Origin: an uncultured bacterium
GTDB taxonomy: Bacteria; Hydrogenedentota; Hydrogenedentia; Hydrogenedentales; CAILVY01
Reading direction: 5' to 3'
NCBI GenBank assembly: GCA_937951485.1
Contig: CALEDJ010000035.1
Span: 1 to 14,589 of the forward strand
Length of the DNA: 14,589 bases
Every line of letters begins with the position of its first letter. Within the stretch, counting starts at the first letter, position 1. Of the stretch, positions 1-9,200 are shown piece by piece. Under the pieces are notes generated by a model. That model was not told where the DNA came from and ran no database searches. It worked only from the letters and a program-made list of their open reading frames with translations. Position numbers and translations under genes: made by a program.

Positions 1-86
1 CCCTCTCCCGCTGGCAGAGGGAGCGACAGCAGGCCGCAGGTGGCGCGCCAAACGCCCTCTCCCCCTGGGAGAGGGGTGGGGTGAGG
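1..86. repeat. REP-like hairpin-rich intergenic repeat
   Basis: Two related hairpins are visible. One pairs CCCTCT (1-6) with AGAGGG (16-21). The other pairs CCCTCTCCC (55-63) with GGGAGAGGG (67-75) around a three-base loop and is followed by a G-rich GGTGGGGTGAGGGG tail. Between them is the palindrome TGGCGCGCCA (41-50). C-rich/G-rich hairpin units of this kind are very common as dispersed intergenic repeats in GC-rich bacterial genomes. It may continue leftwards out of the window. No U-tract follows, so I do not call it a terminator. Confidence 0.55.
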
Positions 87-377
87 GGAAACAAAACAGA
101 ACACCTTGGTACACGGGTCATTGACGTCTCAGGAATCCCACGCAGAGGTTTGCGTATAGGATAAGCCGCCACGCCACCTCATCTTGATCCAACAGGATTT
201 TCCAAGGGCTTCGGGCATGGTCTTTCATCTCCTTAATCGTCTGCTTCGGACAACACTGACATGATCTTAAGGAAACGGGAAGGACTTGGACAGAAGGTTT
301 TTTGGGAATCATTGAGACGCCCTGCGTTCTTTTGCGCGGGGTGCAGTGTCTCGCGCAATCAACGTTTCAGGAACGCC
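87..377. other. intergenic stretch with no supported gene
   Basis: These 291 bases lie downstream of the Rid-family gene. A 64-codon minus-strand ORF at 118-312 has no convincing ribosome binding site and I do not recognise its product. A small hairpin (GCGCC GTT GGCGC) lies just inside the end of the neighbouring gene near 389-401 and has no U-tract. I see no clear promoter, terminator or RNA gene here. Confidence 0.4.
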
Positions 378-1514
378 TCAGCCCTGCGCCAACGGCGCGA
401 TGACATCGAGTTCGACCTCGAAGAGAAGATCGTGACGGCATATGTCGGTGTTGGCGAAGAGCACGGGCAGGGCGGGGATGCCCTGAGCGGCGGAAATGCG
501 TTCAAACACGCCTGCATCTTGCGGGTTTTTGAAGTAGGCGATGAAACGCGTCACGTCGCGCCAGTGCATGTCACGCGATTCGAGGATGGCCTGGACCACC
601 TGCATGGTCAGGGCGGCCTGGGCCTCCGTGTCGCCGATATGCACGCTTGCGCCGTTCGGTGCGATGCTGGCCGTGCCGGAGATGAACAGCCGGCGATGCC
701 GCGCGGTTTGGAGTTCCACGGCGCGGCTGAAGGAACTGCCGTAGTCGGTGGCGGGGCATTGCATTGGAGAGCCGACCTCGACGGGGACAATGTCTATGGT
801 GTCGGCCTTTGCCGCGAGCAGTCCGGCGGTCAATGCGGCCCCGATGGCATTGCGTCCGCCAATGCCTGTGCTTGCGGGCATCAGTCCGTCAAATACGTTG
901 TGCTCCCGGAAGAATGTCGTCCGCACCGCGTTGAAGTCGTCGTACCATTCAAGCATCGCGGTGTTGTAGAACCACGTGCGCAGGACGTGGCCAAAATTCA
1001 TGTCCGCAATTTCCAGTGCCTGCATCATCATCTCGAAGACGGCGTGAGTCTGGGCACTTCTCGATTTCGCGATGTCTGGGGGAACAAGCCCGCCGAGACG
1101 ACAGAAACGCGCTCCATCGCTGCTGAATACGCACCCCACGGTAGAGCCATTTATGACAACGGGTTCCACAGGGGCGTGCGCCACCGCCCATGCCTGGATG
1201 CCGCGCAGCGGCGCTGCCTGATCGCAGCCTTCCTCCACCCAGGTCACCGGAAACGTGATGTCGCCGAAGGCGCCGGGCAGCCCGGCGGCGTCCGCGCCCG
1301 GAAATCCGAAGACCTCCATAGATACCGGTTGCGCACCGAGGTCGCGCATCGCGTCCGCCAGACGCCCACATATGGCATTGAAAGAATCGTCCAATGCCGC
1401 CCGCGCGGTGATGCAATACTCTGATACGTCGCCGCATCTCACTGGAATGATTTGCATCTCCTGATTCACATGCTGCTCCAATGCGTGCATCGCCGTGCCG
1501 TTACTGCATTTCAT
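378..1514 (-). CDS. two-part Rid/YjgF-superfamily protein (chorismatase/FkbO-like layout)
   Basis: The protein has 378 residues. The C-terminal part (about 258-372) reads as a Rid/YjgF domain: a Y-G-S-S-F-S-R-A start, an FISGTASI strand, a helix followed by the AYFKN strand, and an FEVELDVIAP end. A second conserved block at about 137-220 (TWFYN, YDDFN, PASTGIGG) resembles the N-terminal half of larger Rid-family enzymes such as FkbO/Hyg5 chorismatases. Known single-domain RidA proteins (about 130 aa) deaminate reactive enamines/imines, while the long forms have other or unknown activities. There is no signal peptide, so it is probably cytoplasmic, unlike the three exported cytochromes before it. 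The ATG at 1514 has a possible GGAAG at a short spacing of 5. Later in-frame ATGs have no better site. The gene starts 214 bases after the cytochrome gene, so co-transcription is possible but unproven. Confidence 0.75.
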   Translation of the reverse strand: MKCSNGTAMHALEQHVNQEMQIIPVRCGDVSEYCITARAALDDSFNAICGRLADAMRDLGAQPVSMEVFGFPGADAAGLPGAFGDITFPVTWVEEGCDQAAPLRGIQAWAVAHAPVEPVVINGSTVGCVFSSDGARFCRLGGLVPPDIAKSRSAQTHAVFEMMMQALEIADMNFGHVLRTWFYNTAMLEWYDDFNAVRTTFFREHNVFDGLMPASTGIGGRNAIGAALTAGLLAAKADTIDIVPVEVGSPMQCPATDYGSSFSRAVELQTARHRRLFISGTASIAPNGASVHIGDTEAQAALTMQVVQAILESRDMHWRDVTRFIAYFKNPQDAGVFERISAAQGIPALPVLFANTDICRHDLLFEVELDVIAPLAQG

Positions 1515-1728
1515 TACTGCTTCCGTCCCTTCGCCACAATGTTTTCCGTACTGCTTAAACCCCTTTTCTCAAGATTTTGCAACAGACTCTCGGATTGAGA
1601 ACCAGTCACAAAAGCGCTTCTTCCCCGTTCTCCAGAGGGTTGGGGGGGCAATGCCCCGCTGAAGTGTGAACGCCATATGCTCCTTTTCATGCACCCATGC
1701 GGGGCGTTTTCTGAAAGGCCCCCGCCAT
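1515..1728. other. intergenic gap between cytochrome and Rid-family genes
   Basis: This 214-base gap contains a GGGGC AAT GCCCC hairpin (1645-1657) beside a G-run. On the minus strand it also has a possible 35-codon mini-ORF (1676 down to 1569) preceded by AAGGAG at an unusually short spacing of 3. The mini-ORF product is not recognisable. The sequence resembles degraded intergenic repeat more than a gene. I see no clear promoter for the downstream Rid-family gene. Confidence 0.35.
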
Positions 1729-3594
1729 TCATAGCGAAAGCACGAATTCCACAAGATCGGCCAATTCCTCGTCGGTCAGGTTGGAGGTGTTTCCATGTCT
1801 ATTTTTCGGGTTGTGTTTCTTGAATACATCCAGCATCGTTGCGGCGCGACCGTCGTGCAGATAGGGCGCGGTGCGCCACACTTCGACAAGGGTGGGTGTA
1901 TCAAAAGATTGTCCTGTGTCCATGCCGGTTCCGGTGCCGATGTCGTAATGCTGCAAATCGGTATAGAGCGGCGCCGGGTGGCATTCGGCGCAGCCTGCGC
2001 GCTCGAAGATGATTTTTCCGCGTTGGGCCGCCGCGCTGAGAGCCCCGTTTTGAAGGTAGGGGCTGGGGACGGGCTTGAGGCTCTTGAGATAGGCGTCAAT
2101 GGCTTCGGCATCGGATTCGGGCCGCACGGCGAACTGGATGTGGCGGATGCCGGCGCGCACGGCGGTTTCAGCGGTGTCGCGGACGCCCAGGCTCATGGCG
2201 GGCGGCGTCTCATGGGCGAGCAGCATGCTCCTGGTGTTCTTGGGATTGCCGATGCCATCGTTCAGCAGGTCCCAGTTCAGAGCGTCCACACGGTCATCGG
2301 GATGACAACTGGCGCAACTCTGCCATTGCTGAAAACACAGGGCGGCGTCGTTGAAGAAGCGGGCGCCGTTGCGTTCCTGCGTCATCGGCGTGTCGCCAAC
2401 CAGCGCAATGCTGCGGATTTGCGGCCGGCCCCCGACGGGGAGTTCCAACACGCTGATGCTGTCCGTGAAATACTCGCCCGCATAGGCGGCATCTGCAGTT
2501 AAAACCAGGTTGCGCGGACCGTTTCCAACGAGACGGATGCGGCGGCGGATATCCACGAGGAAACTCAGGTCGTTGGGCACGTCGGCGGCGCTCCTGGAGA
2601 CTTCCGAGACCCGCTCGCCCGCCGCCACGCGGTCCAGTTTCTCATGCAGCGCGGCGCGATCGATGAGGCTGATCTCGTGCGTGCCCGCATGCGTGAGGCA
2701 GAGGGTCTGCCCATCCGGGGTGCATGCAACGGCCCAGGGATTGGCCGCGCCCGCATCCACGTCATCCAGCAGGACGGTGTTCACATGCGTTTTCGTCGCC
2801 GCGTTGATGATGCTCACGGCGTTGGTGTTCATCCATCCGCGTTCGAGTTGGGTGGTCGGCAGTTGGTAACGGGCGAGAATATGCGTTGCGTAGGCATAGC
2901 GGCCGTCGGGCGACACGCATATCCCGCGCACGCCGGTGCTGCCGTTCGGCAGGGGAACCATGGCCGCCACACTGTTGGATGCGGTGGCGATGATGGAGAC
3001 CGTGGCGGCGGTGTATGCGCCATCGGCGGGGCCGTCCGGCAGGAGATTGGCGACGAAGAGCAGCGCGCCGTCGGGGGTCAGGGCCAAGGCCACGGGTTCG
3101 CGCACTGCCGGGATGCGCGCCGATTCTTGCCGGGTCGCCACATCCACCACCGAGATATCATTGTTGAATCGGTTGCCGACGTATAACGCGGAACCGTCCG
3201 GGTGCAGCGCGACAGCCATTGGCGTGTGGCCCACGGACACCGCGGCCTGTTCCTCACCGGTGGCCGTATTGATAAATCGTACGAGTCCTGCCGGGGCTGC
3301 ATTGGTTACGTAGAGTGTCTTTCCATCCGGCGACAGGGCGAGTCCGCCCGGCGCTTCAGGCAGCGCGATGCGGCGCGCGACTATGCCCTTTGCTGGGTCC
3401 ACCACGGCGATACTGTCCGCGGTGTACTCCGCGACATACAGCGTTCGCGCATCGCGGTCCGCCACCATTGCCAGCGGCGAACGATAACTCACTTCCGCCC
3501 CCTGCGCCGCCGCAGCCAGGCAGCACAGGGCAATGATACCGAACGTTGCGGCCGTGCCGCGTGAAATTTTCACTCCTGCACATTCCCGTCGCAT
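1729..3594 (-). CDS. exported YVTN beta-propeller fused to a two-heme peroxidase/MauG-like cytochrome c
   Basis: The protein has 621 residues. Residues 14-32 form a hydrophobic signal segment ending AQGA. Residues about 37-400 are a beta-propeller of repeated blades with P-D-G and LYV motifs (ALSPDGKTLYV, ALHPDGSALYVG, CVSPDGRYAYAT, ACTPDGQTLCL). Residues about 405-621 carry two covalent heme motifs, CASCH (427-431) and CAECH (535-539), followed by TAPYLHDGRAATMLDVF (575 onwards), the sequence typical of bacterial di-heme cytochrome c peroxidase/MauG relatives. It should sit in the periplasm and handle electrons or peroxide-like chemistry. The region holding both hemes is shorter than a full CcP. 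TGGAAGG lies 8 bases before the ATG. It begins 28 bases after the preceding cytochrome gene, so the two are probably co-transcribed. The propeller-plus-diheme order matches the beta and gamma subunits of hydrazine synthase, but that is an architectural comparison only. Confidence 0.88.
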   Translation of the reverse strand: MRRECAGVKISRGTAATFGIIALCCLAAAAQGAEVSYRSPLAMVADRDARTLYVAEYTADSIAVVDPAKGIVARRIALPEAPGGLALSPDGKTLYVTNAAPAGLVRFINTATGEEQAAVSVGHTPMAVALHPDGSALYVGNRFNNDISVVDVATRQESARIPAVREPVALALTPDGALLFVANLLPDGPADGAYTAATVSIIATASNSVAAMVPLPNGSTGVRGICVSPDGRYAYATHILARYQLPTTQLERGWMNTNAVSIINAATKTHVNTVLLDDVDAGAANPWAVACTPDGQTLCLTHAGTHEISLIDRAALHEKLDRVAAGERVSEVSRSAADVPNDLSFLVDIRRRIRLVGNGPRNLVLTADAAYAGEYFTDSISVLELPVGGRPQIRSIALVGDTPMTQERNGARFFNDAALCFQQWQSCASCHPDDRVDALNWDLLNDGIGNPKNTRSMLLAHETPPAMSLGVRDTAETAVRAGIRHIQFAVRPESDAEAIDAYLKSLKPVPSPYLQNGALSAAAQRGKIIFERAGCAECHPAPLYTDLQHYDIGTGTGMDTGQSFDTPTLVEVWRTAPYLHDGRAATMLDVFKKHNPKNRHGNTSNLTDEELADLVEFVLSL

Positions 3595-3622
3595 ATGCCT
3601 TCCCTTCCATTTCGCAGTTGGT

Positions 3623-6232
3623 TCAGGGACTATCGTACACTTTTACACCCCTGCGAATCGCGTCGCGGTTCATTCGTTCGATTTCCAGGCGCGACAGGTA
3701 TCTGGCCTGCCGCTGCCGGTCCACCGCGCACGGCTCGAAACCATCCATTCCCGAGGGGGGCCGCCGCCGCAACATTTCGCGCCCGGCGCGGACGATCGCC
3801 AGCGCCTCCGCGTAGTGCTGCGGATTCCCGGCGCGCAGCGCCGCAAGACATGGACTGAGTTCGGGGCGATTGAAGGTGATTTGCGGGCCCGGATTTCTGT
3901 TGAAAGCCATGAGTTCCGCAAACGGCACGCCCGTCAAGGCGTTCAGTCGCGCGATTTGCGCGTTATCCAAGGGCGAACGCCCCGCCAGGTTGTCGGGATA
4001 TGCCGACGCATATTCCGGGTAGAACGGCGCGTTGATGTCAATCCACGTCACAATCCGGTCAAGACTTTCCTGGTCCAGCGCGACATCATGGTGTGGTTGG
4101 CCAATCACTTCCAGCAGTTTACTTGCGTGGGAACCCCATGTATAGGGTTGTTGAATCGGGGCCGGGCCTGCGCCAATCGCGTTGATGATCTTTTTGCGCC
4201 AGAGTTCGTTGTAGGAAGTATTGAATACCAGGTCAAGATCGCCCGCCAGGTTCAATTTTTCGCCCGCTTCTTCGCCGTAGTCGTGGCAGCGGACGCAATG
4301 CCGGTCAAAGACCGGCTGCACTTCGCGCAGGTAACTGAAGGTGCGCGGCGGGCCGTACCAGCCGTCGAGGGTGCTGGGGAGGCGGCGCAACGCCGCAGGC
4401 ATGCCGCCGGGCGTCATGGATGGGGCGCTTCGGCGGTCTTCGTGGCATCCCGCGCACCCCTGCTGTTCGCCCGACTGCACCATCGTGCCGCTGCGCATGG
4501 ACTGCACCATCATGCCTTTCTCATCGAGCAACTGGAAATAGACGAAGGTGTCTGAAGGCGCGGCGAAATAGGCGGAACCGTCTTCCTCGACCGGCACGGT
4601 CCCGAGAATCATTTTGTTGTTGAAGTCGTGCCAGGCCATGGCGGGCGCGGCCTGTCCCTGTCCTTCCCATGCGGGATGGGTCCACATGCGTTTTTCCGGC
4701 GAGGCCACAACGCGAAGATACTTGACCGCGCCGCGCTGCACGCCCTGCATGTGTGTGCCTCGATAGACATCGGTCACGTAGAAATATCCATCGCCGTTCT
4801 CAAAATCGCGGCGCAACGGAATGACGGGGGGGCGCGGCGAAGGCGCGATGGGCATGGGGTCATAGCAGCCCCATGTGGGCGCGGAATGGTCTTCCGCGTG
4901 CAGCAGGATTTCATTTCCGTGCACGTCAATCAGGTACATTCCCATGCGCTCGCCTTTGCCGATGGTGCGCGAGCACAGGAAATACTTGTCATTGAGCGGG
5001 AAGGGGTCTTCATATTTCGGCGAGACGCCGATAAAGGTGTCGAAATTGTAACGGTCCCAATCGCCTTCGCCGACCATACGGATGGCTTCCGGTGGCCAGA
5101 TGCGCACGATGGAATCGCTGGGAATGTCCCGAACCGCGCCATCAAGCCCCAGGCGCCGGTCGAGGATGGCGAGCGCGCCCCAGGGACGGTCATGACAGGA
5201 CCCGAAAATGCAGAGCACCTGCTGCGTGCCGGGGATGGGACGCGCGTTGAAGACCGCACCGGGCGACTCGGTGTTGTTGCCCCAGTACACCGCGTGGTTG
5301 GTTCCGTCAGGGAACACGGTCCAGAGTCCCTGTGCGTCGCCGAAATTCCGGTCCACATACTCCCAGCGGTAATAGAGGATGCGTCCGTCGGGCATCAGCG
5401 CGCCGTGCCCTTCGAAGAGCGTGCTCCTGCCGATCTGGTGGATGTTCGCGCCGTCCGCGTCCATGCGGAAGAGGTTGCACATGATGTGTCGGTTGCACAT
5501 GCAATACTTGGGTTCGCGCGAAGAGGAAAACACGATGCTGTCGTCGGGCAGGTAAAGCGGGTCAATGTCGCTGACGCCCTGCGCGAAGGTGAGTTGCCGC
5601 AGGCCGCCGCCATCAACATTGATCTCGTAGATGTGATAATCGTCCTCGATGTTCCGCCGCATCGAGAAGATGATTCTGGCGCCATCGAAATGGACTTCCG
5701 GGTCGCGCACAACACCGTGGGGGAGTTCCAGCAAGGTACGCACCGCGCCTGCCCGTCCGAAATCTATCGTACGCAGCGCACTGCCGCCTTCGAAGATTCC
5801 GGTATTGATTTCGCCGGTCTGAAACATCGTTTCGGTGTTATGGTGGTCGGGCTTGTACTGACGGCGCGCGACATACAGGATGGGGCGGCCGCTGACCAGC
5901 GGGTTTGCCACGAGGGCTTCCCGCTGCAAGCGCCGGAACGCCGCAATCTCCTCTTCCGCTTTTTTTCGTAATGACGGCCTGAGGGACACGCGCATGGCCC
6001 GGATTTTCGCCAATCGCTTCTCGAATGCTTCCAAATCTTTGAGAAACGCCGGGCCGCGCGGATAATCATCGGAAAAAGAGGCTGTGAGGTCTTCAATCGC
6101 AGCCCTCAGCGCGGCGCATTCCGCTTGTTCAGGCAGGACGTTTGCCGATGATGCGAACGGCGCTCCGACGGCAGGCAGCAGGATTATGCAAAGCACGGCA
6201 TGCGTGCTTTTCATACAGGGCGATATGAACAT
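3623..6232 (-). CDS. exported PD40-propeller di-heme cytochrome, hydrazine synthase alpha-subunit-like
   Basis: The protein has 869 residues. The signal peptide is best read from Met7 (position 6214), MKSTHAVLCIILLPAVGAP. The annotated Met1 is kept because neither start has a clear ribosome binding site, and coupling to the gene 20 bases upstream is plausible. Residues about 35-110 are helical and end EALVANPL. Residues about 115-460 form a TolB/PD40-type propeller (MRRNIEDDYHIYEINVDGGG, LYLPDDSIVFSSSR). A middle domain (about 465-600) carries heme motif CAGCH (593-597), and a C-terminal domain carries CVRCH (646-650). A conserved tail follows to the end (INAPFYPE, then about 130 further residues). 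This order matches the alpha subunit of anammox hydrazine synthase and its uncharacterised relatives. The residue four after the first heme His is Arg, not the Tyr I recall as heme ligand in the true enzyme. The reaction is unknown. Confidence 0.85.
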   Translation of the reverse strand: MFISPCMKSTHAVLCIILLPAVGAPFASSANVLPEQAECAALRAAIEDLTASFSDDYPRGPAFLKDLEAFEKRLAKIRAMRVSLRPSLRKKAEEEIAAFRRLQREALVANPLVSGRPILYVARRQYKPDHHNTETMFQTGEINTGIFEGGSALRTIDFGRAGAVRTLLELPHGVVRDPEVHFDGARIIFSMRRNIEDDYHIYEINVDGGGLRQLTFAQGVSDIDPLYLPDDSIVFSSSREPKYCMCNRHIMCNLFRMDADGANIHQIGRSTLFEGHGALMPDGRILYYRWEYVDRNFGDAQGLWTVFPDGTNHAVYWGNNTESPGAVFNARPIPGTQQVLCIFGSCHDRPWGALAILDRRLGLDGAVRDIPSDSIVRIWPPEAIRMVGEGDWDRYNFDTFIGVSPKYEDPFPLNDKYFLCSRTIGKGERMGMYLIDVHGNEILLHAEDHSAPTWGCYDPMPIAPSPRPPVIPLRRDFENGDGYFYVTDVYRGTHMQGVQRGAVKYLRVVASPEKRMWTHPAWEGQGQAAPAMAWHDFNNKMILGTVPVEEDGSAYFAAPSDTFVYFQLLDEKGMMVQSMRSGTMVQSGEQQGCAGCHEDRRSAPSMTPGGMPAALRRLPSTLDGWYGPPRTFSYLREVQPVFDRHCVRCHDYGEEAGEKLNLAGDLDLVFNTSYNELWRKKIINAIGAGPAPIQQPYTWGSHASKLLEVIGQPHHDVALDQESLDRIVTWIDINAPFYPEYASAYPDNLAGRSPLDNAQIARLNALTGVPFAELMAFNRNPGPQITFNRPELSPCLAALRAGNPQHYAEALAIVRAGREMLRRRPPSGMDGFEPCAVDRQRQARYLSRLEIERMNRDAIRRGVKVYDSP
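5477..5503 (-). other. Cys/His cluster in the propeller (possible metal site)
   Basis: Residues 244-253 of the 869-residue cytochrome read CMCNRHIMCN, giving three Cys and one His in ten positions between two propeller blades. The tandem paralogue has a single Cys at the matching place (FQGIPCVGG). The spacing is not a CxxCH heme site. In hydrazine synthase I recall, without certainty, a zinc near the first alpha heme that uses a propeller cysteine. A metal site here is an inference. Confidence 0.3.
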
Positions 6233-6252
6233 TTGCCATGAGTCCCGTTCAA

Positions 6253-9200
6253 TCAGGGGGCATTCTTTCCCAGGGCTATTCTGGTGTCGTCCTCAACAAG
6301 CGCCACAACGCGGAAGCCGACGTTGAAAACGGGCTGCCAGGGTTCGTAGGCGAGGCGGAATGTGGCGCGGGCGCGATGGGGCCGGTCGAACCAGGAACCG
6401 CCGCGCGCCACCCGTCTTCCGGTGGCCGCGGGATCATTACGGCCATCATCTTCGACATAAGGATAAGGCCGATAAGCCGAGAGCGTCCATTCCGCTACGT
6501 TCCCGTGCATGTCATGCAGACCCCAGGGATTCGGCTGATACGACGCCACAGCGGTCATGATCTTTGCGCCGTCGTTGAAGCGGTCATCCTTGGGCAGAAA
6601 ATCCTGGTAGCGACTGGGATTCTTGATGGGCTGGGGATCAACGCCGCTGACGGCGAGCAGGCTGATGGACTGGTCTGCCAGATTGGCGAAGGCTGAGAAG
6701 TCCGTATCGCCGTCCCCGTACCAGAATGGCGTGTCCGCCCCGGCACGGCAGGCCCATTCCCATTGCGCTTCCGTGGGCAGCGTGCAATGCAGGCTGGTCT
6801 GCTCCGATAGCCACGCGCAGAAGGCCATCGCCTCCTCCCAGGTAACGCGAATCACAGGGCTGTCGGGCGCGTGCGCGGTATAGCCCGGTCTGGTGTGGTC
6901 TTTGTGATGCTGGTCAATGTAACCGCTGTCGTGCTGGGGATTGAATCGGTGATACTGGGCGTTCGTGACTTCCGTCACCCCCATCCAGAACGGGCGCTCA
7001 ACGCGCACCGCCGCGATGGGATGCTCATCCGGAAAGCCATCAATATCGCCCATGACGAATTCGCCGGAGGGGATAAAGGCCAGTTCCATCACGACGCCGC
7101 CGCCTAAATCAACGGTCCGGCGGACCGCCGATGCGGCGGCCTGCCGGCGGCGTACGGCCTCCGCCGCACTGAATGGCCAATCCGCCGCGGTGACACCTCC
7201 GGCCCGTGGTTTTGGCGGTGCGGCGGGCTGGATAAAATCCGTATCGATCGGCGGCAGTTCGGGGATGAACTCCGGGTCTTCCGGACGGTTCGCGTAGAGG
7301 GTGCGCATTTCCAGACGACGCTGATGGAAGTTGTGGGGAATCGGTCGGTGTTCACCCCAGGTGCCATGGTCCGGCACATTCAGGTCTATCCAGGTGTAAA
7401 GGCGGTCCCAGGCATCATCGTCCAGCGCGACGCCGTAATGCCCTTTCTCCAGCATCTGCACCAGTTCGCTGGTATTGACAAAAAACTCCTTGGGTTTCTG
7501 GACATAATTGTCGCTTTCAGGGCCGGGCCGCCGCACATAGGGATGCAGGGCAAGATAGGAAGGCGTGAAATTGTTCCAGCCGTTCGTTTCTTTCCGGGTC
7601 AAATCAAGCAGGTTATAGCCGTCTTTGCGTTGTTCGGTGTTGTGGCAACCGACGCAATGCCGGTCGAGCACGGGTTGCACATCGCGCTTGAAACTGAAAC
7701 CCCGTGCGGGGCCTTTCCACGGAGTGATTTCCACAGGCGGCCTGCGTATGGCGAGGGTCGGCACGGCAGGGGGGGACATGTTCTGCTTCTCGTGGCATCC
7801 GACGCAGGACACGGCTTCGCCGGGCATGCCCACGAACCAGCTGCGCATGATTTGGACGGCGCGGCCTTTGGCATCGAGTGGCTGCACGGCAATGGGGATG
7901 TTTGCGGGAACTTTGAAATACGCCGAGCCGTCGTCATGGATCGGAACGGTGCCGAGAATGCGGCGGACATCCCAGGGCCCCTCGACGCCGATGTGTTCGT
8001 GGCCGCCCATCTGGGGATAAGCATAGTGAAATTCGTAGACGCGGAGGCCCTTTATCGTACCGCGCGGCACCCCGCGCATTCCTTCGCCCTGGTAAACGTC
8101 CACGAGATAGACCGTCGCCTCGTTCTGGTCCAGGCGCACGCGGTCCGGGATGACCGGGGGGCGGGGTGTGGGGCGGAACGGCACCGGCTCGAAGAGCGCA
8201 TAGCCCGGGGCCTCCTGAAGGAGCAACATGTTATCGAATACGTCCACCAGGTAGATGCCCCACAGGGATTTGGGGGCAGGCTTGCAGGACACCAGGAAAT
8301 ATTTGTCACTAAGCGGATATGGATGCAGGAATTTGGGCCAGGCATCGTCCACCAGGTGATCCTTGATCACGGCCTCTACTTGTTCGCCGTAGCCGGGGAT
8401 GCGCTGGACGACGCCGTTGCTCTCGAAACGGCTGATGGCCGGATCGAGGATGACGAGTTCGCCCATGCGCGGCACGCCGTGGTGACCGGAGACGATGGCG
8501 ACGACAGCGGTGGGATGGCCGGGGATCGGGCGGGCATAGAAGGTGGAGTTCGGCCAGTAGGAATTGCTTCCGTAATACTCGGCCTGGTTCGTGCCGTCGG
8601 GGTTCATGCTGAAGAGGATGCGGCTGAAATAGTGGGCGGTGTCGGAATATTCCCAGCGGGTATAGAGCACGCGGCCATTATTCAGTACGGTCGGACACCA
8701 GTTGTGGTCCTGGTCAAAGCAGAGTTGGCGCGTGTTGCCGCCGTCGGCATCCATCAGGAACAGATTCGCCACCCGGTCCGCCCCGCCGACACAGGGGATG
8801 CCCTGGAAGACTCTTGTGGATGCGAACACGATGCGTCCGTCCGGCAGATAGCAGGCGTCGTAATTGTGTACGTCCGGTTCCTCGCCACGTGTTACCTGAC
8901 GCAGTCCGGTGCCGTCGGCGCGAATTTCCCAAATCTGCCAGTGGCCGTGACTCCCCGGCATCGAGAACAGCATCCTGTCCGCGTCGAAATGGAGGTCCAC
9001 ATCGCCGACAAAGGCGTCATTTTCAGGGCGGTAGAACGTCGTCAGCGCCCCGTCGGGCCGCACCGGCGCAAGGATGGCGATTTCGTTGTCATAACCGCGC
9101 GGCGCGACTGCGCAATTGCCCTGCCAGTTCTGGGGCAGACCCGGCGCGCCTTCCCCGCGCTTGATGAGCAGCAGGCGATCAAAGTCGATCAGCGGATTGG

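Noticed and set aside
118-312. 64-codon minus-strand ORF downstream of the Rid-family gene
   Set aside because: No recognisable domain and no convincing ribosome site. It might be a gene remnant, but I cannot support it.
1645-1657. Intrinsic terminator after the cytochrome gene
   Set aside because: The GGGGC/GCCCC hairpin has no U-tract on either strand.
1569-1676. 35-codon mini-ORF preceded by AAGGAG
   Set aside because: Spacing to the ATG is only 3 bases, the product is unrecognisable, and the sequence resembles intergenic repeat.
6253-7110. Active formylglycine-generating enzyme for sulfatases
   Set aside because: Both catalytic cysteine positions are substituted (Asp and Ala), and there is no sulfatase gene in the window.
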